Source: an uncultured Arachnia sp.
GTDB lineage: Bacteria; Actinomycetota; Actinomycetes; Propionibacteriales; Propionibacteriaceae
NCBI GenBank assembly: GCA_947499145.1
Contig: CANMNB010000008.1
Span: 186,001-250,000, forward strand
Direction of reading: 5' to 3'
Length of the DNA stretch: 64,000 bases
The notes under the pieces are model-generated. The model saw only the letters and a list, made by a program, of their open reading frames with translations, was not told the origin of the DNA and ran no database searches. Positions 19,311-30,646 of this stretch are shown here, piece after piece (the stretch's first letter is position 1; every line of letters starts with the position of its first letter). The position numbers and the translations under genes were made by a program.

Positions 19311-21842
19311 ATGTGGCGCGTCAACTGGCATCGCCTGCCGACCCGACTGCCGCGGCTGGCCATCGCCGCCCTCGCACTCACGCTGGTCCTCTCGTTCGTG
19401 GTGGCACTCGTGGGGCTCGGCTCCATGATCCGCAGCACCACTCGCGGCCTGATCGCGGCCACTGCTGCAGACATCACCGTCGTCCCCACTGGTTCGTTGT
19501 CGGGATCGAACATCGTCAGTGAGCCTCCAGTCCTGGACGAGGGGATCGTCAGCACCATCGAGTCGCTGCGGGGCGTCGTGTCCGTGGCCGGCCGGGTCCA
19601 CGGTGGCGACATCTTCCCGGTCTCGGCTGACGGTGAGCTGTTGCGCTCCCATCTCGCGCCCACCATGACGGGCAGCTACCTGACGGCGCAGGACGAGGAC
19701 TCCGTGGCCCTGACGATCACCGAGGGCCGGGCGCCGACCGGTGAGGCCGAGGTCGTGGTGGACGCCGACACGCTCCTGCGCAGCGGTCACGAACTGGGAG
19801 AGACGATGGTCTTCGCCCGTCCGGGCCCCCGCGAAGCGATCAGTGCCAGCGTCGTCGGCGTCACCGCTACGGACACCGGGGACTCCATCGGCGCCACCTT
19901 CGCGCTCTTCAGCGAGGCCACCGCTCGGAATGCCTTCCTGGGGGGCCAGGACGGCTACAACTCCACCTGGGTCGATGTCGACGAGGACGCCGACGTGGAG
20001 GCGCTGGTCGGCCAGATCGCCGAACTGCTGCCCGGCGACTTCATGGCCGTCGCCGCCTCCGACTACTCCTCCGCCACCCGGTTCCAGCTCTATCCGCGGC
20101 TCGGCATCACCGAGATCATCACCTGGGTGCTGGTCGTCGCGCTGCTCGTGGCCGCGGTCGCCGTCGTCGCCGGCCCGATGCGGGACCTGATGAGCGTGCA
20201 GCGACGAGACGTCACCATGCTGCGACGCGCCGGCGCCGGACGCGGTGCGCTCGCGAGCCTGCTGGTCGGGGACGCCCTCCTGGTCGGACTCGCCGGATCC
20301 CTCCTCTCCCTGCCCGTCGGCCTCTGGCTCGCCGGCACCATCAACGATGCCGGTCGGGCCCGGGGACTGTCCCTCGGCGGCGCCCTCCCACACCTCGGAC
20401 CGGTTGCCGTGGTGGGTGTCGTGGTGGTCGGGCTCGTGGTGACCCTGATCGCGGCCAGGACGCCCGCCCGTTCCCTCCTGCGCACCGCCGGTGGGCTCGC
20501 GCCGCGACCAGTGCGTCCGCCGCGCTTCCGTTTCGGCGACGCCGCCTGGACCGGCCTGGGCCTCGTCGTCGTCGGGATCGCCCTCCTCATCGCCGTCGAT
20601 CGCGTCGAGTCCATGCCGTCGCCCTTCACCTGGGCCCTGATCGGCGCCGGTGCCGTCATCGTGGGCGCCGTGGCGGCCGTCCCGGTGATCGCGTACCCGA
20701 TCGTCGCGGTCGTGAGTGCACTCGTCCGCCTGGTTGACCGACTGGTGGGCACCCTCGTCCCACGGCACCTGATGCGCCGCCCCGGCCGGTTCGCCCGCGC
20801 AACCACCGCGCTCGTGCTCGGCACCGCCCTCGTGGCGGCCCTGTCCGTGTTGTCCACGACCGCCCGGGCCTCCGCCGAGGAGGACATCCCGAAGGCGCTG
20901 GACGCCGACCTCGTCGTCACCTCGGCTGCCCCAGGGGGATTCGCGCGCTCCTTCTCCGCGACGATCGCCGAGACGCCCGGGGTCGCGGCTGTAGCAAGCA
21001 TCGGTGAGCATGCAGCCCTCCTCGGCGGACGGGCGGGGACCGTCACCTTCATGGATCCGGACACCCTCGAGGACATGTTGGCCGTGGAGGTGGAGGGCCG
21101 GTTGCCGACGCGGGCCGGGGAGGCGCTCGTCGACTCACGCTACGCCGCCGCCCACCAGGTGACACTCCGCAGCAACCAGCCCATCACGATCAACCAGGAA
21201 TCCGCCGACGTGCGCGTCATCGGCGTCCTGCACGCCCCGCGCGGCTTCGCGCTCGGCGACTTCATCCTGCCGCGGGTCGCCTTGGCGGACTACGGAGCCA
21301 CCGACAACGACACGCTCGTGGCCATCGACCTGGCACCGGGGGCTGACCAGGCACAGACCAGGGAGGCCCTCGACGGCGTGCTGGCCGCCGACCCGGTCCT
21401 CGACCTGGCGACGCCCAGCGAGCTGGCCGGCGTCCGTGGACGCCAGCTCGACGCTGCAGCGGAGGGGCTGGACCTGTTGTGGAATGCGGTGCTCCTCGTC
21501 TCCATCCTCGCCATCGGGTACGTCATGTCCCTGGCCGTGACCGACCGGCGCCGAGAGACCCAGGGCCTCCTCGAAATTGGGATGGAGCCGCCCCAGCAGT
21601 TCGCCGCCACCCTCACGGAGTCACTCCTGATGGCCCTCGTCGGGGCGCTGGTCGGAACCGCCGCCGGGACGATGGCCGGCGTGGGACTCCACTGGGGCCT
21701 CCGGGACGCCGGGTTCGCCGTCCTCGCGATCGACTGGGGCCGACTGGCAGGGCTCGTGGGTCTCGGGCTCCTGGCCGGGCTCGTCGCAGGTCTCGTTCCA
21801 GCGGCGGTGGCAGCGGGCAGCACCTCTCGCGAGAACGTATAG
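19311..21842 (+). CDS. FtsX-like (MacB-type) permease, 843 aa
   Basis: Multiple TM segments with large extracytoplasmic loops; two FtsX-like repeats (TEIITWVLVVALLVAAVAVVAGP; LLWNAVLLVSILAIGYVMSLAVTDRRRE). Confidence 0.87.
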   Translation: MWRVNWHRLPTRLPRLAIAALALTLVLSFVVALVGLGSMIRSTTRGLIAATAADITVVPTGSLSGSNIVSEPPVLDEGIVSTIESLRGVVSVAGRVHGGDIFPVSADGELLRSHLAPTMTGSYLTAQDEDSVALTITEGRAPTGEAEVVVDADTLLRSGHELGETMVFARPGPREAISASVVGVTATDTGDSIGATFALFSEATARNAFLGGQDGYNSTWVDVDEDADVEALVGQIAELLPGDFMAVAASDYSSATRFQLYPRLGITEIITWVLVVALLVAAVAVVAGPMRDLMSVQRRDVTMLRRAGAGRGALASLLVGDALLVGLAGSLLSLPVGLWLAGTINDAGRARGLSLGGALPHLGPVAVVGVVVVGLVVTLIAARTPARSLLRTAGGLAPRPVRPPRFRFGDAAWTGLGLVVVGIALLIAVDRVESMPSPFTWALIGAGAVIVGAVAAVPVIAYPIVAVVSALVRLVDRLVGTLVPRHLMRRPGRFARATTALVLGTALVAALSVLSTTARASAEEDIPKALDADLVVTSAAPGGFARSFSATIAETPGVAAVASIGEHAALLGGRAGTVTFMDPDTLEDMLAVEVEGRLPTRAGEALVDSRYAAAHQVTLRSNQPITINQESADVRVIGVLHAPRGFALGDFILPRVALADYGATDNDTLVAIDLAPGADQAQTREALDGVLAADPVLDLATPSELAGVRGRQLDAAAEGLDLLWNAVLLVSILAIGYVMSLAVTDRRRETQGLLEIGMEPPQQFAATLTESLLMALVGALVGTAAGTMAGVGLHWGLRDAGFAVLAIDWGRLAGLVGLGLLAGLVAGLVPAAVAAGSTSRENV

Positions 21843-21852
21843 GCTGGCAGGC

Positions 21853-21944
21853 GACACACAGGGGAGCGCCGCACGGGCGCTGAGAGTGCGCGCAGGCGCA
21901 GACCCTCCAACCTGATCCGGTTAGCACCGGCGTAGGGAGTGGGA
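21853..21944 (+). promoter_or_regulatory. TPP riboswitch (THI element)
   Basis: GGGGAGC...GCTGAGAG...GACCCTCCAACCTGATCCGGTTAGCACCGGCGTAGGGAGTGG matches conserved THI box words; located upstream of thiB. Confidence 0.95.
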
Positions 21945-21987
21945 GTTCTCCTCAGCATCGGCTGGGCCCGGGAGAAGGAGGCATGTC

Positions 21988-23079
21988 ATGGTTCGACCCA
22001 CACGCAAACTGATCGGCGTCGCGTTGGCGATGCTCGCCCTCGGCGCCTGCAGCCAGCCAGCCGCAGGCCCGGCCACGACCCCGTCCCCCAGCGCGCCGTC
22101 GAGCTCCCAGGAAACGGCCCCGGCGACGTCGTCGGACGAGCTCGTGGTGGTCACCCATGGTTCGTTCAACCTCACCGACGAACTCAAGGCGGACTTCGCG
22201 GAGGAGAGCGGGCTCGATGTCACGTACGTCTCGCCCGGCAGCTCAGGCGCACTGGTGAACCAGCTGGTCCTCACCAAGGACTCACCGTTGGGCGACGTGG
22301 TGTTCGGGATCGACAACACCTTCTCCGGACGAGCCGTCGACGAGGAGGTCATCACGCCCTACGAGTCGCCGGCCCTCCCGGACGCCTCCGAGCAGTTCGA
22401 CCACGAGTGGCTCGTCCCGATCGATTTCTCCGACGTGTGCATCAACGCCGACCTCGCGTGGTTCGAGGAGCAGGGCCTGGCTGTCCCCACCACACTCGAC
22501 GACCTCACCAAGCCCGAGTACGCCGATCTCCTGGTGGTGAGCAACCCCGCCTCGTCCTCCCCCGGGCTCGCGTTCCTGATCGCCACCGTGGGGGCGTACG
22601 GGGAGGACGGGTACCTCGATTACTGGGCACGTCTGCGCGACAACGGCATGGACGTCGTGCCCGACTGGTCCGACGCCTACTACGCAGAGTTCACCGCGGC
22701 AGGTGAGGGCGGCACCCGGCCCCTCGTGCTGTCCTATGCCACCTCGCCGGCCTTCACGATCGACGAGGAGACGGAAGAGTCCACGACGGTGGCACTGCTC
22801 GGAACCTGCTTCCGACAGGTGGAGTACGCCGGCGTCATCGAGGGGGCGGAGAACGAGGCCGGGGCGCAGGCGTTCATTGACTTCCTCCTCAGCGATGAGG
22901 TGCAGTCAGCGATCCCCGAGCTGATGTACATGTACCCGGTCGCCACCGACGTCGACCTGCCCGCCGAGTGGGTGGAGTTCGCGCCGCTGTCGACAGCGCC
23001 CATCGTCGTCGACGAGGAGACGATCGATGCCCAACGCAGCACCTGGATCGAGCAGTGGACCGCCACCGTGCTCGGCTGA
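21988..23079 (+). CDS. thiB: Thiamine ABC transporter substrate-binding lipoprotein
   Basis: Lipobox LGAC; LVVVTHGSFNLTDELKADFAEESGLDVTYVSPGSSGALVNQLVLTKDSPLGDVVFGIDNTF; preceded by TPP riboswitch. Confidence 0.92.
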   Translation: MVRPTRKLIGVALAMLALGACSQPAAGPATTPSPSAPSSSQETAPATSSDELVVVTHGSFNLTDELKADFAEESGLDVTYVSPGSSGALVNQLVLTKDSPLGDVVFGIDNTFSGRAVDEEVITPYESPALPDASEQFDHEWLVPIDFSDVCINADLAWFEEQGLAVPTTLDDLTKPEYADLLVVSNPASSSPGLAFLIATVGAYGEDGYLDYWARLRDNGMDVVPDWSDAYYAEFTAAGEGGTRPLVLSYATSPAFTIDEETEESTTVALLGTCFRQVEYAGVIEGAENEAGAQAFIDFLLSDEVQSAIPELMYMYPVATDVDLPAEWVEFAPLSTAPIVVDEETIDAQRSTWIEQWTATVLG

Positions 23080-24719
23080 CCAGCGCGCTCGCCTGGGGAC
23101 TGGCCGGCCTGGTGCCGGCGCTGTTTTTGGGGGTGTTCTTCCTGTGGCCAGTGGCGAGCCTCGTCCTCCGCGGCTTCGCTGGTGAGCAGGGGTGGAGCGC
23201 TGAGGGTTTCCGGGCAGCCTTCGGGGCCGCCCGAACGTGGCGGATCCTGGGCTTCACGTTGGCCGCCGCGGCCGGCGCGACGGCGCTCAGCGTCCTGCTG
23301 GGCGTGCCTGGCGCCCTGGTGCTCTACCGTCGACGCTTCCCCGGTCGGGACCTGGTGCGCTCCCTCGTCACGGTTCCCTTCGTCCTGCCCACCGTGGTGG
23401 TCGGGGTGGCGTTCGCCTCGCTGTTCGACCGCGGTGGGGCCCTGGGGTTGCTCGGCCTGGACGACCACTGGCTCGCGATCGTGCTCGCCATGGTGTTCTT
23501 CAACTACTCCGTCATCGTCCGCACCACGGGCACGCTGTGGCGGCGGCTCGACCCCCGTCTGGGGGAGGCCGCTGCCCTGCTGGGCGCCACCCCGCTGCGG
23601 GCGTTCCTCACGGTGACCCTCCCCGCGCTCGCACCGGCCATCGCCGCCGGCGCATCGCTGGTGTTCCTGTTCTGCACCACCGCGTTCGGCATCGTGATGG
23701 TCCTCGGCGGGTTCCGCTACTCGACGATCGAGACCGAGATCTGGTACCAGACCACCCAGCTGTTGAACCTGCCCGTCGCGGCCGCCCTGTCCGTGACCCA
23801 GCTGGCGATCGTGACCGCCTCCCTGCTGGTGACCGGGTGGCTGCAGCGCCGCCACCACCACGTCGCCCGGCTCCACACCGACGACGCCGGAGTCATTCCG
23901 CTCGCGATGCGCAGGGACGCCCTCCCCCTCGGGATGACGGCGCTCGTGGTCACGACGTTGATACTCCTGCCGCTCTGGTCCCTCGCCCTGCGTTCGCTGC
24001 GCGTGGGCGACGGGTGGGGACTCGACCATTACGCCAGGCTCGGGGTCGCGGACGGGAGGGTCCTGGTGACGTCGGTGTGGGGGGCGCTCGGCAATTCCCT
24101 GACGATCGCGCTGGCCGCCACCGCGCTGGCGTTGGCGTTGGGGGTGATCGTCTCGCTGGTGGCGTCGCGACGACCACGCAGCCGCACCGCCCGAAGCCTC
24201 CTCTGGACGCTGGAGGGGGCGTTCCTGCTCCCCCTGGGCGTCTCCGCGGTGACCCTGGGGTTCGGGTACCTCATCACGCTGAACCGTCCCCCCCTCGACC
24301 TGCGCAGCTCCCTGGTCCTCATCCCCATTGCCCAGGCACTCGTGGCGTTGCCCCTCGTGGTTCGCAGTCTCCTCCCGGGGTTGCGGGCCATCGATCCCCG
24401 GCAGCTGGAGGCGGCTGCCACGCTCGGAGCCGGTCCCTGGCACGTGCTGCGGACCATCGAGCTGCCGCAGTTGGTCCGGGGTCTGGGCCTGGCCGCGGGG
24501 TTCGCCTTCGCCACGTCACTGGGTGAGTTCGGCGCCACGTCGTTCCTCTCCCGTCCTGACAATCCCACCCTGCCCGTGCTGGTCCATCGCCTGTTCTCGC
24601 TGCCGGGCCGGGACAACTACGGCACCGCCCTGGCCGCAGCGACGGTGCTGGCAGTATTGACCGCGGCCGTCATGGCCGTCGCCGAGCGCCGGCGGCCGGA
24701 GGGAGTGAGCGCGTGGTAG
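23055..24719 (+). CDS. thiP: Thiamine ABC transporter permease (fused two-half type)
   Basis: Two BPD permease halves (EAAALLGATPLRAFLTVTLPALAPAIAAG; EAAATLGAGPWHVLRTIELPQLVRG); GTG start overlapping thiB. Confidence 0.9.
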   Translation: MDRHRARLTSALAWGLAGLVPALFLGVFFLWPVASLVLRGFAGEQGWSAEGFRAAFGAARTWRILGFTLAAAAGATALSVLLGVPGALVLYRRRFPGRDLVRSLVTVPFVLPTVVVGVAFASLFDRGGALGLLGLDDHWLAIVLAMVFFNYSVIVRTTGTLWRRLDPRLGEAAALLGATPLRAFLTVTLPALAPAIAAGASLVFLFCTTAFGIVMVLGGFRYSTIETEIWYQTTQLLNLPVAAALSVTQLAIVTASLLVTGWLQRRHHHVARLHTDDAGVIPLAMRRDALPLGMTALVVTTLILLPLWSLALRSLRVGDGWGLDHYARLGVADGRVLVTSVWGALGNSLTIALAATALALALGVIVSLVASRRPRSRTARSLLWTLEGAFLLPLGVSAVTLGFGYLITLNRPPLDLRSSLVLIPIAQALVALPLVVRSLLPGLRAIDPRQLEAAATLGAGPWHVLRTIELPQLVRGLGLAAGFAFATSLGEFGATSFLSRPDNPTLPVLVHRLFSLPGRDNYGTALAAATVLAVLTAAVMAVAERRRPEGVSAW

Positions 24720-25687
24720 CGGGACTACAACTGCGGGACGTGCGTGTCTCGTTCGGCGAGGTGCGCGCCGTCGACGGGGTGGACCTCCAGCTCGATCCGG
24801 GCGCTGTCGTGGGAATCCTCGGGCCCTCCGGATCCGGCAAGTCGACGCTGCTGCGCGCCGTCGCCGGGTTGGAGCGACTCACCTCGGGCCAGGTGCTCTG
24901 GGGTGGTACCGACCTGTCCAGCGTCAAGGTCCACCAGCGCGGCTTCGGTTTCGTGTTCCAGGACGGCCAGCTGTTCACCAACATGAACGTCGGCTCCAAC
25001 ATCGCCTACGGACTCCGGCAGCTCGGGCGGGAGGCCCGACGGGAGCGGGTGTTGGAGATGTTGCGTCTCGTGGGCCTGGAGGGGTACGCGTCCCGCAAGG
25101 TGACGCAGCTCTCCGGGGGCCAGGCCCAGCGGGTGGCCCTCGCCCGCTCACTGGCCCCGTCGCCGCGTCTCCTGCTCCTGGATGAGCCCCTGTCCGCTCT
25201 GGACCGGGGCCTGCGCGAGCGGCTGGCTGGTGAGCTGGCCGCCATCCTCCGGCGGGTGGGCACCACCGCGATCTACGTCACCCACGACCAGGACGAGGCA
25301 GCCACGGTCGCGGACACCGTCGCCGTGATGGACCACGGCAGGATCCTGCAGCGAGCCGAGCCGGATGTGTTGTGGGGTCGACCGGCGTCGAAGGACGTCG
25401 CCCGGTTCCTCGGCTTCACCTCCTTCGTCGGGCCCGAGGAAGCCCGCCGACTCGGGTGGTCGGGCAGCCTGCCTGCGGGCCACATGCTGGGACTCGGCCA
25501 GCGCAGCCTCGAACTGGATCCCGACGGGGTGGGAGTGCCGGTCATCCACCAGGGCTTCGACCTCGGCATGGTGGAGATCGGCGTGCGCCTGCCGGGCGGG
25601 CAGGAGGCCGTCGTGTTGTCGGAGGAGCGCGTCCCCCACGGGACGGTCCGGGTCAGGCTAGTGGGCGGCGCGCAGGTCCCGGTCTGA
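24713..25687 (+). CDS. thiQ: Thiamine ABC transporter ATP-binding protein
   Basis: GPSGSGKSTLL, LSGGQAQRVALARSL, LLLLDEPLSALD, YVTHDQDEA. Confidence 0.9.
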   Translation: MVAGLQLRDVRVSFGEVRAVDGVDLQLDPGAVVGILGPSGSGKSTLLRAVAGLERLTSGQVLWGGTDLSSVKVHQRGFGFVFQDGQLFTNMNVGSNIAYGLRQLGREARRERVLEMLRLVGLEGYASRKVTQLSGGQAQRVALARSLAPSPRLLLLDEPLSALDRGLRERLAGELAAILRRVGTTAIYVTHDQDEAATVADTVAVMDHGRILQRAEPDVLWGRPASKDVARFLGFTSFVGPEEARRLGWSGSLPAGHMLGLGQRSLELDPDGVGVPVIHQGFDLGMVEIGVRLPGGQEAVVLSEERVPHGTVRVRLVGGAQVPV

Positions 25688-26278
25688 GGCCTGCCGGGCG
25701 GCGCCGGCGACGCGCTGAGCGACGGTGGTGGCACTTCCGAGCGCCACCATGCCAAGCGCCACCCACAGCACCACCATCGGGGCTCCCAGCCCGACGGCGA
25801 GGCTGCCGGCGAGCACCACCACCAGCCGGTCGGAGCGCTCGAACCAGCCGCCTGAACCCGTCCAGCCCTCGACCTCGGCACGAGCGCGGGCGTACGAGAC
25901 CAGGAAGCCACCCACGAGCGCGGCGAGCGCGAGACCCGCCCCCACCCGATCCCCCTGCGTGGCGCTCCACCAGGCGAGGACCGCCAGGATCGTCCCGTCC
26001 GCCAGCCGGTCGGCTGTGGAGTCGAGGAACCCGCCGAACCTGGTGACGCGGCCGGAGGTGCGGGCCATCGTGCCGTCCAGCCCGTCGGCGAGCAGGAACA
26101 CCGCCACCCACAGCGACCCGGCCACCAGTTGGCCGCGACCGAGGAACCACACGGCGCCGAGGACCACCGCCAGCGTCCCCGCAACGGTGACGACGGAGGG
26201 ACTCAGCCCGGCGCGCAGGAGCAGCCGCGCCACAGGGCTCAGGCCCCTGGTGTACAGGCCCCTCAGTCTCGACAGCAC
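25658..26278 (-). CDS. CDP-alcohol phosphatidyltransferase family protein
   Basis: DGLDGTMARTSGRVTRFGGFLDSTADRLAD matches DGxxAR...GxxxDxxxD. Confidence 0.92.
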   Translation of the reverse strand: MLSRLRGLYTRGLSPVARLLLRAGLSPSVVTVAGTLAVVLGAVWFLGRGQLVAGSLWVAVFLLADGLDGTMARTSGRVTRFGGFLDSTADRLADGTILAVLAWWSATQGDRVGAGLALAALVGGFLVSYARARAEVEGWTGSGGWFERSDRLVVVLAGSLAVGLGAPMVVLWVALGMVALGSATTVAQRVAGAARQASDRDLRAAH

Positions 26279-26326
26279 AGACCCATCATGACGGATCCGA
26301 CTACAGTGTCGGGGCAGGAGGTGCCG

Positions 26327-26689
26327 ATGAGCCGCCAGAGATTCCCCCGGAGCGTGTACGACCACGGCAACGAGCCGGACGCTCGCTTCTCCCTGGCCAA
26401 CGAACGCACGTTCCTGGCGTGGATCCGCACCTCACTCGCCCTCATGGCTGGCGGGGTCGCCCTGGAGGCCCTCGGCCTCGGTCTCCAGCCCCACCTGCAA
26501 CTGGCCGCCTCCCTCGTGCTCATGGCCGCCGGCATCCTGGCGCCGGCACAGGCCTGGTTCGGCTGGGTCGGGAACGAGCGTGCCCTGCGCGGGGACCGCC
26601 CATTGCCGCCGGCAGCACTGTCGCTGCCCCTCGCGGTGGCCGTGGTGGTGGCCAGCGTCCTCGTGCTGCTCGGGGTCCTGCTCGCATGA
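26327..26689 (+). CDS. DUF202 / YidH-like membrane protein
   Basis: EPDARFSLANERTFLAWIRTSLALMAGGVAL typical DUF202. Confidence 0.9.
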   Translation: MSRQRFPRSVYDHGNEPDARFSLANERTFLAWIRTSLALMAGGVALEALGLGLQPHLQLAASLVLMAAGILAPAQAWFGWVGNERALRGDRPLPPAALSLPLAVAVVVASVLVLLGVLLA

Positions 26690-27057
26690 GGCTCCGGCGC
26701 CGGCGGTGGGGACCTGACGAGCACCCCTTCGACGTCGGTCTGCAGCCGGAGCGCGTGGCCCTCTCCTGGCAGCGCACAGCCCTTGCGATCGCCGTGGGAT
26801 CGCTCCTCTACGGCCGCATCGTCGCCAGCCAGTTGGGAATCCTGTCGCTCCTGCCCGTGATGGCAGGGTTGGTGTTGGCAGCCGTGATGGGCTGGTGGTC
26901 CCGCCGTCGCTACGAGCACCACCACGTCACGCTCACGCGCGGGGGAGGTCCGATCGCCGATGGTGCCCTGCTCGCCGTCGTCGCGACATGCGTCGGCCTG
27001 GCCGGTCTTCTCGCACTGTGGCTGATGACCGGCCAGGCCGTGGTCGCTGGTTCGTGA
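26686..27057 (+). CDS. DUF202 domain membrane protein (second copy)
   Basis: GLQPERVALSWQRTALAIAVGSLLYGR; ATGA overlap with previous ORF. Confidence 0.85.
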   Translation: MRLRRRRWGPDEHPFDVGLQPERVALSWQRTALAIAVGSLLYGRIVASQLGILSLLPVMAGLVLAAVMGWWSRRRYEHHHVTLTRGGGPIADGALLAVVATCVGLAGLLALWLMTGQAVVAGS

Positions 27058-27061
27058 GGTC

Positions 27062-29560
<2,499 letters not shown>

Positions 29561-29676
29561 GTGAATCCCTCCCGTCGGAGCACCACGGCTGCGGCACTGT
29601 CCCGACACGTCCACTCTAACCAACGTCGCCGACAGGCCGAATGGTTCCCCGGTTCACCCTGCGCGAAACCGGGGGT

Positions 29677-30009
29677 CTACTTGGACGACTCCCAGGCGTC
29701 GCGGACTTCGGTGGGGATGCGCCCTCGATCGGGGACCTGCATGCCCTTGGATCGAGCCCAGGCGCGGATCTCCGACGCCTCCGAGGAACGGCCGGCCCTG
29801 GGGGCGGACGCCGCACGACGACGGCCCCGACCCGAGGAGGTCTTGCGCGCCTTGGCGAGGTAGGGCTCCAGCGCGGACTCGAAACGTTCCGCATTCTTGT
29901 CGCTCAGGTCGATCTCGTACTCGGCTCCCTCATAGGTGAAGGAAACGGTGCGGTCGGCGTCGGATCCGTCGATGTCGTCGACCAGAACCACGTTGACTTT
30001 CTTGGCCAT
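29677..30009 (-). CDS. lsr2: Lsr2 nucleoid-associated / xenogeneic silencer protein
   Basis: MAKKVNVVLVDDIDGSDADRTVSFTYEGAEYEIDLSDKNA...IRAWARSKGMQVPDRGRIPTEVRDAW. Confidence 0.97.
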   Translation of the reverse strand: MAKKVNVVLVDDIDGSDADRTVSFTYEGAEYEIDLSDKNAERFESALEPYLAKARKTSSGRGRRRAASAPRAGRSSEASEIRAWARSKGMQVPDRGRIPTEVRDAWESSK

Positions 30010-30036
30010 CAAAACTCCTAGTCCGGTGAAATTGTG

Positions 30037-30094
30037 GGCTTCCCAGGCGAGCGCTGGGAATGGAAGCCGTTCAATCTGGGTTGGCTGACCAACC
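30037..30094 (-). promoter_or_regulatory. Cluster of inverted repeats upstream of lsr2
   Basis: GGCTTCC(30037-30043)/GGAAGCC(30062-30068); TTCCCAG(30040-30046)/CTGGGAA(30054-30060); GGTTGG-CTGA-CCAACC (30079-30094). Confidence 0.6.
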
Positions 30095-30537
30095 GGTAAT
30101 GCACACCACTGCGACGGAACTGCACTTCGCGTATCGACAACAGTACTGCCCGGAGATCAGGATTCACAACAGAATCCGCACACGGCCAATTCCGGCTTGG
30201 ATTAACGCGATGTTCGGCACCGTCACATTTGACCAGCGCAATCCGTTGCGGCGCAACGCCTCGCGCGGCGGTGCGGGCGCAGGTGGCCTGACCCGCCCCG
30301 TGGGCGCGGCGGCGGCCCGTGGAGGCGGCGGCGGGGCCGTCGTCCCAAACGACGTCACTCCCCGCGCCATACGCATTTGCATTCGCCCGATCCGGCAATT
30401 CCGGGCCGACCCATCGATGGGAATGCCCGGAGCGGCCCGGAAAGGACCGTCATATTTGTGGAGCGCTCTCCGCCTCGGAATGCAGCCGGGCGTCGCTCGC
30501 GGGCAGTGGCTGGCGTTGGCTGTCGACCAACTGTCGG

Positions 30538-30646
30538 ATCTCGCGCAATGCGGCTACCGCCAGCGCTGGGGTCATTCGCCCCGACCGCCTCACTGTAGGG
30601 CCATGACCACATCTCGAACAATGCGCCTACAGCCAGCGGTGGCGTC
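30538..30646. repeat. Two ~36-bp imperfect direct repeats spaced 73 bp
   Basis: ATCTCGCGCAATGCGGCTACCGCCAGCGCTGGGGTC (30538) vs ATCTCGAACAATGCGCCTACAGCCAGCGGTGGCGTC (30611); 30/36 identical. Confidence 0.8.

Noticed and set aside
19185-21011. 608-aa minus-strand ORF antisense to the FtsX permease
   Set aside because: His/Asp/Gly/Gln-rich translation typical of GC shadow frames; the plus strand is a real permease.
22734-24443. 569-aa minus-strand ORF antisense to thiB/thiP
   Set aside because: Low-complexity shadow frame of a clear thiamine permease.
30538-30646. Possible CRISPR-like array
   Set aside because: Only two imperfect copies, no cas genes in the window, and the between-repeat segment is also partly similar.
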